This document shows positions 11,990 through 20,949 of a stretch of 64,000 nucleotides of DNA, one piece after another. This DNA is from Glebionis coronaria. Lineage: Eukaryota > Streptophyta > Magnoliopsida > Asterales > Asteraceae. Every line of letters begins with the position of its first letter. The first letter of the stretch is position 1. The notes beneath the pieces are model-generated. The model saw only the letters and a list, made by a program, of their open reading frames with translations, was not told the origin of the DNA and did not search any database. The stretch is taken from positions 24,825,224 to 24,889,223 of the forward strand of contig CM046876.1 in NCBI GenBank assembly GCA_025667525.1. The letters run 5' to 3'. Both the position numbers and the translations under genes were made by a program.

Positions 11990-12262
11990 AGCTTATTTGA
12001 TGTGAATAAGCTTATTTGACATGAAATTATAGCTAGTTTAGATTTGATGTGAATAAGATGATAGTTTTTTTAGCTTAATGATTTTTTATATGATTATGGA
12101 TGTGTTAGCTTATTTGATGTGTTATAATTAAGCTTCATGTGAATAAGCTTATAAGAAGAATTATATGAATATCAGAATATAGTTATGTGAATAAGCTTAT
12201 AAATTGAGTTGTTGAAGGTGTAGGATAAGCATAAGATGAGGTATGTGAATAAGCTTATTAGG
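11990..12262. repeat. Cluster of TGTGAATAAGCTTAT repeats
   Basis: Four copies of TGTGAATAAGCTTAT (near 12,003, 12,130, 12,185 and 12,242) and at least one shorter variant (near 12,042) occur in 270 bp at irregular spacing of roughly 55-125 bp. The core AATAAGCTTATT is palindromic. No coding function is seen. Confidence 0.6.
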
Positions 12263-12319
12263 AGAGTTGTAATAGAACTATAGGCTATATTGAACAGATG
12301 TATCAAATATGATTCCTCA

Positions 12320-13525
12320 ATACATCATATATGATAAAAATATATCATATAAGATATATGGAGGTATCATATATGATAATATGATAATGTTCTTGAAAAT
12401 GAAATACAAGCAACTCTGTGATCTCTTGATGGGTTTTAAAAGCTAGTTGTGTCTATGTTATCATATATGATAATCTATTTGAGATTCAACTTCTGTAATT
12501 TATCATATATTATAATCTGCTAGAGATTCAACTTCTTTAATATATCATATATGATATTCTGTTTGAAACTAAGACCAAGTCTTTTTTATTTGGGTACAGA
12601 AAGTTGTTTTCAAAGTATCTTGAAGAACTCAATCAACTCAAGGTTAAACAAGTGAAAATAAAGAGAAAGAGTCGCGATGCCAAATTAAGCTACAAAAAGA
12701 AAATGACAAGAAAAATGAAGCATAGGATTCCCGACTAAAATAGCAAGATCAAGTGCATGAAAATGCCAAAGACGAGTGCCAAGTTGAAGGCTTAACTTAT
12801 GTTGTATAGATGTATAATATATGATACCTTCACTAATCATATACGATAGATGTATCATATATGATATATACAGGTATCACAAATAATATATAGGGGTCCA
12901 ACCTGTTGATTGTGGTTTAACAATGTAATGCTACTAATTTGTCATATTTTATTATGAAATGAATAAGAGTGTATCTTTTTAGTTAAATGTTATGTCTTAT
13001 TGAACTTTTTATTCAACAAATAAATCATAAATTATATGTTTTGGCATTTTATAAGAGGGAAAAAAGTGTAATATCAGTATATCATATATATGATATACAT
13101 CAGTTAAAATAAGAGAAACATCACTTGTTCACAAAATAAAATACTTTTTGAGCATTATCATACACGATACTCCAAAATAGAAAGAAACACAATCAAAATC
13201 AATATGATATACATATGATATCATATATGATAAAAGCTTATCATATATGATACTCAAAATAAAAAGAAACTCAATGTAAAATCAAATATGATATCATATA
13301 TGATATATGTAACAAGTAAACCCATGTCACAAATAAATATCTAACACTTCACAAAATACAAAAGATTACTTTTTAACAGTATCAAATCTGATAATTCAAA
13401 TAGATAGAAAGCCTAATGTTAATCAAATTTTATATGCCTTTACTATCATATATGATCATTCAAATACAAAGTATGATAATATAAAATCAAATATGATATG
13501 CCTCTACTATCATATATGATAAACA
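12320..13525. repeat. Dispersed cluster of the 12-bp palindrome ATCATATATGAT
   Basis: I count about ten exact copies of ATCATATATGAT between about 12,324 and 13,520, plus several one-base variants (for example near 12,500, 12,820, 13,082 and 13,155). They are spaced irregularly from about 20 to several hundred bp, so this is not a tandem array. Many extend to GATATCATATATGATATC-like longer palindromes. Function unknown. Confidence 0.75.
12594..12800 (+). pseudogene. Possible lysine-rich exon fragment
   Basis: After an acceptor-like TTTGGGTACAG (ending about 12,599) a frame reads a Lys/Arg-rich helical peptide (K-Y-L-E-E-L-N-Q-L-K-V-K-Q) for about 45 codons to a TAA. It continues in the same frame after that stop for another 18 codons to a second TAA. 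Codon usage looks coding compared with the palindrome-filled flanks. No family is recognised. It could be a captured gene fragment inside a transposon, or chance. Confidence 0.25.
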
Positions 13526-13799
13526 CTGATTTAGATTCAAAAAATACATATATGTACACAAAGAGTTTGCTTAAAGTAGATTAAACTACTCTTCTTTTTC
13601 TTCAACCAATCCTTCTTCATTTTGAGCAAATCCACTTTTTCTTGAACAACTTCCACCCAGACCACATCGACTTTTTCTTCACATAAAGAACCAACATAAA
13701 TTAGCTTATCAATAATAACATATAATTAAGATATTCAATAAAAATAAGCTGAACAATAAGCTTATGAATTAAAAAAAAAGTGGGAGACTTTAATGGCGA

Positions 13800-14309
13800 A
13801 TGTTGTGGAATTACCTTTCTGATCTTATAGATCGGTGGAATGGAGAATGTATAGTAATGGGAGACTTTAATGAAGTGCGTGACACATCCGAAAGGTGGGG
13901 ATCCAATTTTCTTGCGCAAGGTACGATTGTTTTTAATTCCTTCATTTCGAACACAGATCTCATTGACGTTCACTTAGAAGGCTTTTCTTTCAAATGGGCT
14001 CATCCCTCAGCTACTAAAATGAGAAAACTTGATAGGTTTTTGATTTCCAATGGCCTCTTATCCATTTTTCCGCACATCTCCGCCTTATGTCTTGACAAAC
14101 TCTTATCAGATCATCGGCCTATTTTACTTCGTGACCGTTTGGTAGACTATGGCGCTACCCTGTTTAGATTTTATCATTCTTGGATTAGTTTTGCAGGTTT
14201 CGACCAGAAAGTTGAAGACCTTTGGCATTCGTTTAAGCTGGCTGATAGTAATGACATGGTGCAGTTTAAAAAGAAGCTTCAATTATTGAAACATGAATTA
14301 CGAGGGTGA
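13800..14309 (+). pseudogene. LINE endonuclease fragment
   Basis: The C-terminal part of an exonuclease-endonuclease-phosphatase fold nicks target DNA for LINE insertion. Visible motifs are G-D-F-N-E-V-R near 13,861 (the catalytic G-D-F-N), L-D-R-F-L near 14,029 and the terminal S-D-H-R-P-I near 14,107 with the catalytic Asp-His pair. The N-terminal half is missing through truncation. The frame is open to 14,309. Confidence 0.8.
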
Positions 14310-16030
14310 GTTGGAGATGTTAAGAGGTCTCATTCAGATTGTGTTTGTTCTCTCAAGAACGAACATCATGACATCGATATTATCCTTGATCAAGGAGGTG
14401 TTTCTGACGATATCTTAATATCTCGTATAGAGGCTACAAAGAAATTATAGGACATCAATTTGGCTAATAGTAGATATTTCATGCCAAAGGCAAAGCTTAA
14501 ATGGGCCGTAGAGGGAGATGAAAACTCTAAATTCTTCCACGGTTTAATAAATAGTAAGCAAGCTAATTTGTCCGTCAAAGGTATAATGGTCGACGGAAAT
14601 TGGATAGATGAACCTTCTCAAGTTAAATAGGAATTTTGTCGTCATTTTGCTGATAGATTCAAAGACCCGAGAATGAGCAAAGGTAAAATTAATTTCATTT
14701 TTCCTAACCACCTTAGTGCTGATCAGGTCGAAGATTTGGAAAGGCCAGTTTCTAATGAAGAAATTTGCACAGGTGTGTGGAGCTGTGGTGAGAAAAAATC
14801 TCCTGGGCCAGACGGGTTACTTTCGAACTTTTTCGGAAATTTTGATCTATTATTGGGCCAGACTTCTGTTTAGCTGTGCAGTGGTTTTTCAAGAAGGCAA
14901 CTTTCACTAATGGCTGTAACGCGTGTTTTATTGCCCTCATTCCTAAAAATCCTAATCCGAAAGTGGTCAATGATTTCAGACCAATTAGCCTTATCGGGAG
15001 TATTTATAAATTCGTTACTAAAGTTCTTGCTTCTAGACTGTCATTTATTATATTTGGGCTTATTTTTGAGGTACAGTGGGCTTTTCTTACTAATAGACAG
15101 ATTCTTGACGGTCCATTTATCATCAACGAGATTCTTGACAGATGTAAGGCTAGACACAAATAAGTGATGGTTTTTAAAGTTGACTTCACCAAAGCATACG
15201 ACTCAATTCGTTAGGATTACTTGGATGAAGTTCTCACTTCATTCAGTTTTGGGGAAAAGTGGAGGTCTTGGATACGTGGTAGCTTGTCTTCTGCTAAAGC
15301 TTCTATCTTGGTCAATGGCAGCCCTACTTCAAAATTTCATCTTTATTATGGTTTGAAACAGGGTGATCCGCTGGCCCCTTTTCTGTTTATCCTCGTAATG
15401 GAAATGCTTCATTTATCTTTCTCTCAAGCAATGGAGGCGGGGTTGTTCACTGTCTTTGATCTTGGGTCGTCTCTCACGATCTCTCATCTTTTCTACGTGG
15501 ATGATGCGGTGTTCATAGGAGAATGGAACGATAAAAACCTTAAAGGAATTACGAAAATCCTTAAGTGTTTCACTGTTGTTTCTAGTTTATCCATCAACAT
15601 TCTCAAAAGTCATCTTCTTGGCTATGGTGTTCCTGAACACATTACTCAATAAGCTGCCACTTCTATTGGTTGCACAGTGACGAAGACTCCCTTTAAGTAT
15701 TTGGGGATCATGTTAGGAGAGAACAAGACTTTGATTAAAACTTGGGATGATACTGTCAATAAACATCGAGAGAGACTATCTAAATGGAAACTCAAAACTC
15801 TATCTATAGGCGGTCGTATCACATTGCTCAAGTCCGTTTTAGGAGCTAAGCCAATTTATAACATGTCCTTATTCCAAACTCCTAAAACGCTACTCAATAC
15901 CATGGAAAGACTTCGTACAAAATTATTTAATGAAGTTAAAGAAGATGATAAAAAGGCGTCCTGGATTAAATGGAACACGTTTCTAGCATCAAAATAGTAC
16001 GGAGGTCTGGGGGTGTCCAGGTTTTTCGCC
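14310..16030 (+). pseudogene. LINE reverse transcriptase, frame-broken
   Basis: Reverse transcriptase blocks are read in turn: F-R-P-I-S-L-I-G near 14,979, a Q-I-L-D-G-block near 15,098, V-D-F-T-K-A-Y-D-S near 15,178, G-L-K-Q-G-D-P-L near 15,352, the active site F-Y-V-D-D near 15,491, and K-Y-L-G-I near 15,696. The two catalytic Asp codons survive, but the frame is interrupted by stops (for example before 15,221, at 15,652 and at 15,997) and shifts. Several stops are TAG where Trp or Gln would be expected. Confidence 0.8.
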
Positions 16031-17060
16031 CTTAATCGGGCTTTACTCGCTAAATGGGTGTGGTGATACCTTTCACAAGATAGTTCTTTATGGTGTCAGG
16101 TTATTAACGCTATATACGGCTCTCGCATGCAAGATCAGTCTATAGGTTACTCTTCATTATGGTAATCAATTCTTAAAGAGATGAATTCTCTAAAAGATCA
16201 AGGTGCTGATATTTTATCATTCTTCAGATTTCGGGGTTGGAAATGGCTTGACTATTAGATTTTGGGATGATTTATGGTTAGGGGATACTCCTTTACATTC
16301 TCTTTTTCCGCGTCTTTTTGCACTTGAATCCTTAAAAGAGAGTACGATCGCAATTAAATTACAATGGGATTTATGTTGTTCATTTCGTTGTCCAATTAGA
16401 GGCGGGACTGAGTCGCAACAACTGGAGTAGCTTTAATCTTTACTCGAGCCGATTGACCTCTCAAGTGTTGCTGATCGTATGGTTTGTACCTTGAATGGAA
16501 ACGGTGTTTTTAGGTTTAAGGTGGTGCGGAAGCTTATTGACGAAAATTTTCTTCCTTAAAGAGATAGTCCTACCCGTTGGTTAACAGTATCCCTACAAAA
16601 GTGAATGTATTGGCCTGGAAGGTTAGTTATGGTTGTCTCCCTACGCGTCACAAACTAGTTACTAAAAACATTCCGGTCAGTTTGGTGTTATGCCCTTTAT
16701 GTGAAGACGCTACAGAAGATGTGGATCATCTCTTCTTCTTGTGCCCCATGGCGTCTTCAGTTCTGTCTCGTATTTGTCGTTAGTGGAATCTAGGGACTCC
16801 TGTAATCACGTCGTATGCTTCCGGGCTAAATTGGTTCAAGTCTATTAGTCTAAGACCTAACATTAAAGATATTTTAGAAGGCGTTTTCTATACAACGTGG
16901 TGGTGCTTATGGATCTTTTAGAATCAAACTATATTCCAAGATACACATCCTCGTAAAAACATGTTTTTCGACGAAATTACCTTACGTTCTTATATTTGGT
17001 GTATAACTATAAGTAAAAGTTCTTTGAATTGGGATGATTGGCTTGAACATCCTTATTTGT
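16031..17060 (+). pseudogene. LINE C-terminal region with zf-RVT segment
   Basis: The region after reverse transcriptase contains G-N-G-L-T-I-R-F-W-D-D-L-W near 16,240, typical of plant LINE ORF2. A zf-RVT-like segment at about 16,577-16,783 has C-P-L-C...H-L-F-F-L-C-P (two Cys, His, Cys). Frame breaks are present between them. The region ends about 60 bp before the A tail. Confidence 0.72.
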
Positions 17061-17256
17061 TATCATTGTGATTTCTAGCTCATTGTTAGTTTTTCTAATA
17101 AAGTTGCCGTTAAAAAAAGGTCTCCAAACTAGCTGATCGGGTCATACTTACAGGAGGTAACTAAGTGAATTAACTTGGCATAGTCCATAGTCCCTAGTTA
17201 GTCTATGACTTTAGTTTCAAAGCCCGTTGATTACTTTGGCCCTTGATAATACAAAA

Positions 17257-17306
17257 TGTGCATTTCGCATGCGAAGCGAGCGCTCTACCATATGACCTAC
17301 ATCCCC
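17257..17306 (-). tRNA. tRNA-Ala (CGC) 5'-half, pseudogene
   Basis: On the minus strand the sequence begins GGGGATGTAGGTCATATGGT, with acceptor strand, D arm (box A-like TAGGTCATATGG) and an anticodon arm whose loop TTCGCAT gives anticodon CGC. The last anticodon-stem pair is mismatched. Beyond the anticodon arm there is no variable loop, T arm or GGTTCGA box B, so the tRNA is truncated at about 50 nt. It lies 140 bp from the LINE tail. It could also be a tRNA-derived SINE head. Confidence 0.5.
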
Positions 17307-18349
17307 AACGTTGTTAAACGAAAACAAAACATCTTTAATATATTTGCCAATAAACATAATATTTTACACAATCTATCTATATCAATACTACTTTATAAAA
17401 CATTTACACACTTTCTAAATAACTGTTAAAATTTTAAGCCTTAAATATTTTTTTATTTAGGAAGTCAAAATAACGAATTGACCAATTAAATTAAATTCTT
17501 TACTCTCATATCAATAGCTTATAACATACACAAAATTAAAACTAACATTATAAAATTTAAACGTCATTACATCTCTAAACTTGTAACGGCCCTACAATAT
17601 TAATGCACCTCTTGTAACAACCTATTTAAATTCGTAGTGGCTGATTTCTACATTAATCCTTGAACACCCGACAAAATCTAAAAACATATATAAACCACAC
17701 AAAAACATAAAAACATCTCACTTTATCTTTTTTCTCTTTAAAAAAAATACATGTTTCGCATCACAAGACTGAAGCCTCTATCTCTCCCACTAAGTTTTAG
17801 CATAACTCATCACTGCCACCACCATAAAATCTTTTAACGGTCTGATTTGTTTGGCTGGTTACGGTTTTTAGTGTTTTCCGGTGCGTTTGGTGGTTTTGGG
17901 CATGTTAGTGGCTTCAGTGTGTTTTTCGTGTGTAATTTTGTTAGGAACTGTTAAGATTCATCTCGAATATAGCGGTATATAAAGAGATTTCCTAGACTTA
18001 ATAACAATTTTTTTTAGCAAAACCTAATAACAACTGACATCAAACAATCTAAACCAATCAGTCTGACCTGAAACAATTTCGACCCCAAATTTCGATTTTA
18101 TTACATATTTTACGATTACACCCTTAACAAAAACCATTTCACGGTGCTAGAAAAACTCAAAAAGTATATCCTTATGTTATTCTTTAATAATATTCGCACC
18201 CCATGAAACACAATAGAATCCATGGCGTCAACATCAATCATCTATTGAAGATATTCTTAATACATGCACAAAACTTCTTATTTACTCATCATATCATAAA
18301 CTAAACCAAATATAGCAGGTAACATTGTCACAATTTTTGTGTCATCAAA
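17307..18349. other. AT-rich non-coding stretch
   Basis: No gene, RNA or transposon end is recognised in this kilobase. Its right end is presumably the 5' flank of the small gene remnant that starts at 18,350. Confidence 0.5.
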
Positions 18350-19254
18350 ATGTCAACAATGGTGAATATATGGCTTCGTGAGCTAACAAAGCTTAGAGAA
18401 AAGATCCAGATAGAGAAAACCGCCATGAAAAGGCCTAATAATTTGTTCATGAAATCAATATCAAGTAAAAAACTTGAAGAAGAAGATGAAGAATGTGTCG
18501 CGAAATCGGCTTTTTCTACGGGTTTCAGAGGAGACGATCTTTATGCTTATGGATCGATTTGCACCTTCTTACTATGTTGCACTGATACGGGAACAGCAAG
18601 GGGATACGGGAACGGGGAACAACAAAAATAAATAATTCAAGATACGAGAACGGCATGGATACGGTAAATAATATTAAAAAAATTAAAAATATATTAAAGA
18701 AATCCAAAATAAATATTTATTGATGTTTATCATATATGTCGAGTCGGGTTAAGTATGATTAAAGGCAATAAAATCTTTATTTTGAATCTGTTTTGATGTT
18801 ACTTTGTCAAAGGAACTTAAACTTTAGTACACACTTTGTGTTTAAACTTTAATAAATATAAACAAGTTACATTTACAATATACCATTAAATATTTTTTAA
18901 TGTACACACTTTTCATGTACACCCAGACAAACACTCCACTTCCCCATGTACTTTTTCACTTCCCCAATACCCACTTCATCTTTTTCTTTATTTCTTTCTC
19001 TACCATTTTTTCTGACGAGCAATCTAAAACCACCACAATATACACGACACTTTTGCCCTTTATAAACACTTTGAAACCCTAAAAAAATAAGGATACGGGC
19101 CTGGATTTACGCTACGGCAGTGGATACGGGTTGGATACGTTTCTGTGAAAATGGATACGGGTGGAATACGTTTCGGCCGCGTTTCGCCAGTGTTCCCGTT
19201 CCCAAACGGGCACGGCACCCTAAACGACGTTTCGGTGAATCCTAGCCTTCTTAG
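18350..19254 (+). pseudogene. Small plant protein remnant, interrupted at its stop codon
   Basis: An ATG at 18,350 opens M-S-T-M-V-N-I-W with L-R-E-L-T-K-L-R-E-K after it. A frame change is then needed before a second block at 18,528-18,569, E-E-T-I-F-M-L-M-D-R-F-A-P-S. From memory, small plant proteins of about 70-90 residues pair an N-terminal 'ST-V-IW-ELxKLREK' with a C-terminal 'MLMDRFAP'; I cannot confirm this by search and know no function. A hAT-like element sits between bases 18,571 and 19,254, splitting what would be the TAG stop (TA before, G after the target duplication). The frame difference suggests it was already or is now non-functional. Confidence 0.5.
18572..19245. mobile_element. 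Non-autonomous hAT-like element (about 674 bp)
   Basis: It is flanked by a perfect 8-bp duplication CCTTCTTA (18,564-18,571 and 19,246-19,253). The ends are imperfect inverted repeats: CTATGTTGCACTGATACG on the left against CTAGGATTCACCGAAACG read inward from the right, 13 of 18 positions equal. Sub-terminal GATACGGGAACGG-type repeats occur in opposite orientation near both ends. There is no coding capacity. The 8-bp duplication and short inverted repeats fit the hAT superfamily; the exact termini are not the classical CAGGG, so the superfamily call is moderate. Confidence 0.65.
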
Positions 19255-19289
19255 TTACTTTGAGCAACAAAACTACAGTTTAGGGTTCA

Positions 19290-20306
19290 GGTTTTTTAGG
19301 GTCGACAAAGTCGTCCCTAAAATGAGTGGGCCCACCACTTTTCCAAGAAAAATCAAGTCAATGGAAGGCTGTGAAGACAAAGTGGGGCCAATGTAATTTA
19401 GGGACGACCAAGTCGTCCCTAAAATAAAATAAAAAAAATTTCTCCTTTTTTTATCATATTTTATTATTTAAAATTATTTAAAATTAATAAAATTAATTTT
19501 TTGTAAAAAGTATTAGATTAAAAGGGGAAAATATATTGAAAAAATTTAGGGACGACTTTTTCGAACCTAAATTACATAGGGAAGTCGTCCCTAAATTTTC
19601 CCCCAAATTTTCTAAAAATTTTCTCAAAAAAATTAAATAACCCGCTAATAAATTAAATAACCCGGTAATAACTTATATGGAAATATTTAGAGACGACTTT
19701 TTTAAACCCTAAGTTACATAGGAAAGTCTTCCCTAAATAAAACTTTATATATATTTAAAATAAACTTTTATATTTATTTAAAAAAACTTTATACATATTT
19801 AAAAAAACTCTATACATATTTAAAAAAAACTTTATACATATTTCAAAAAATTTATATATATTTTAAAAAACTTTTATATTTATTTAAAAAAACTTTAAAC
19901 ATATTTAACAAAACTTTATACATATTTAAAAAAACTTTATATATATTTTAAAAAAACTTTATATTTATTTAAAAAAACTTTATACATACTAAAAAAAGCT
20001 TTATACATATTTAAAAAAAACTTTATACATATTTAAAAAAACTTTATACATATTTAAAAAAACTTTATATATATTTTAAAAAACTTTTATATTTATTTAA
20101 AAAAAAACTTTATATATATTTAAAAAAACTTTAGATATATTCAACACGGACACTTAAACACGCGCTTAATTAAACATAGATATTACAACGATAATAGATT
20201 CATAAATACGAGAAAAAAACACATAACAAACTAGTTCAAACTAAACATACAGATTAACACATAACAATAAAATGCAAATTAACACATTAAAGTAACAAAC
20301 AGATTA
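19290..20306. other. Element remnant with GACGAC palindromes
   Basis: Near-palindromes pairing TTTAGGGACGAC with GTCGTCCCTAAA occur at about 19,297-19,325 and 19,396-19,424, with decayed forms at about 19,547-19,600 and 19,686-19,735. Similar blocks lie at 20,808-20,950 and 29,447-29,592. They look like terminal or sub-terminal repeats of a DNA transposon. An AT minisatellite occupies 19,740-20,140. Nothing else is recognised before the GRF-like exon. Confidence 0.5.
19740..20142. repeat. AT minisatellite, unit about 21 bp
   Basis: About nineteen imperfect copies of a unit like CTTTATACATATTTAAAAAA stand in tandem. Variants change ATACATA to ATATATA or ATTTA and vary the A run. Confidence 0.8.
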
Positions 20307-20732
20307 CTACTCAAAGCTAAGATTTTCCATTTCATTTAAAAGCTCATGAAGTATTGCAGCCGATTGACATACGTGGTCTTCAGGATGTTTTTCCATTTCT
20401 AGTCTTGCCTCTAGCATCTTTATCTTTAGATCTTTGATCTTGTAATTTGAGCACTCAGTGGGTGCAGATTGAGAAGGACTTGTAGAAGAACTTGGATGTG
20501 AACCTTGAGGTGTTGAAGATCCAGGGGAAGATATTATACGGAGTTCGAGATCAAAATCATCCTTCCATTTAATATATTTACATCCATAATCTTCTTCTTT
20601 TGGCTGTTACAAAGTAAAGAAATAACATAACATGTCATTTTAATAATCACACGTATTACATAAATAAATCATTAGATTATTTACCTTCGAAAGAGGACAT
20701 GCATAGTAAAGTTTACCAAAGCTATACCGTCG
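20307..20732 (-). pseudogene. GRF-zinc-finger-like gene remnant, copy A
   Basis: This two-exon minus-strand gene lacks its start. Exon 1 remnant 20,685-20,732 encodes S-F-G-K-L-Y-Y-A-C-P-L-S-K. An 81-bp intron (20,604-20,684, GT...AG, phase 0) follows. Exon 2 (20,307-20,603) begins P-K-E-E-D-Y-G-C-K-Y-I-K-W, continues through a Ser/Pro linker and ends in a helical tail with a stop at 20,307. The pattern F-G-K-x-Y-Y-A-C-P then C-K-Y-x-K-W is the second half of a GRF zinc finger, a nucleic-acid-binding fold often found in plant transposon-associated proteins. Compared with copy B, about 53 bp around the start codon are deleted between TCG repeats. The neighbour to the right is the palindromic flank and then the satellite. 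Confidence 0.6.
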
Positions 20733-20807
20733 GGTGGTGGTGGTGAGTTTGGTAGGAGAGGATAAGAGTTTGTGAGGATAAGAGCTACCATAAATAAAGA
20801 TAAAAAT

Positions 20808-20949
20808 TTAGGGTCGACAAATTTATGGACGACTTAATCGACCCTAGCTTTCCCGCTAACATTTTCACGCCAGCATTTACCGCCAACATTTCCCGACAAA
20901 TTTAGGGTCGACACATTTAGGGACGACTTAGTAGACCCTAGATTTTCCA
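20808..20949. other. Palindromic flank joining gene A to the satellite
   Basis: Two TTTAGGGTCGACA boxes and inverted TCGACCCTA-type boxes surround a short run of (C)GCC(A)ACATTT-like repeats with an E2F-type TTTCCCGC at 20,849-20,856. It is nearly identical to 29,447-29,592. In both copies the last bases before the satellite are GATTTTCCA. Confidence 0.65.

Larger units (their letters stand above)
13788..17118 (+). mobile_element. 5'-truncated L1-type LINE
   Basis: This is a non-LTR retrotransposon of the plant L1 clade. The C-terminal half of the apurinic endonuclease, the full reverse transcriptase region and the C-terminal zf-RVT segment follow in order, ending in a short A tail (GTTAAAAAAA, about 17,109-17,118). 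It begins mid-endonuclease, the usual 5' truncation of target-primed reverse transcription. A 14-bp string GGGAGACTTTAATG occurs both at the 5' junction (13,782) and inside the element (13,859), perhaps a template-switch scar. No clear target-site duplication was found. Stops and frame changes show it is inactive. Confidence 0.85.

Noticed and set aside
13788..17130. Target-site duplication for the LINE
   Set aside because: The only shared flanking string is an A run (TAAAAAAA), which is part of the tail type itself and not informative.
19145..19396. 83-codon open frame on the plus strand
   Set aside because: It spans the right end of the hAT-like element, the gene remnant and a palindromic repeat, so it is a chance frame across three unrelated pieces.
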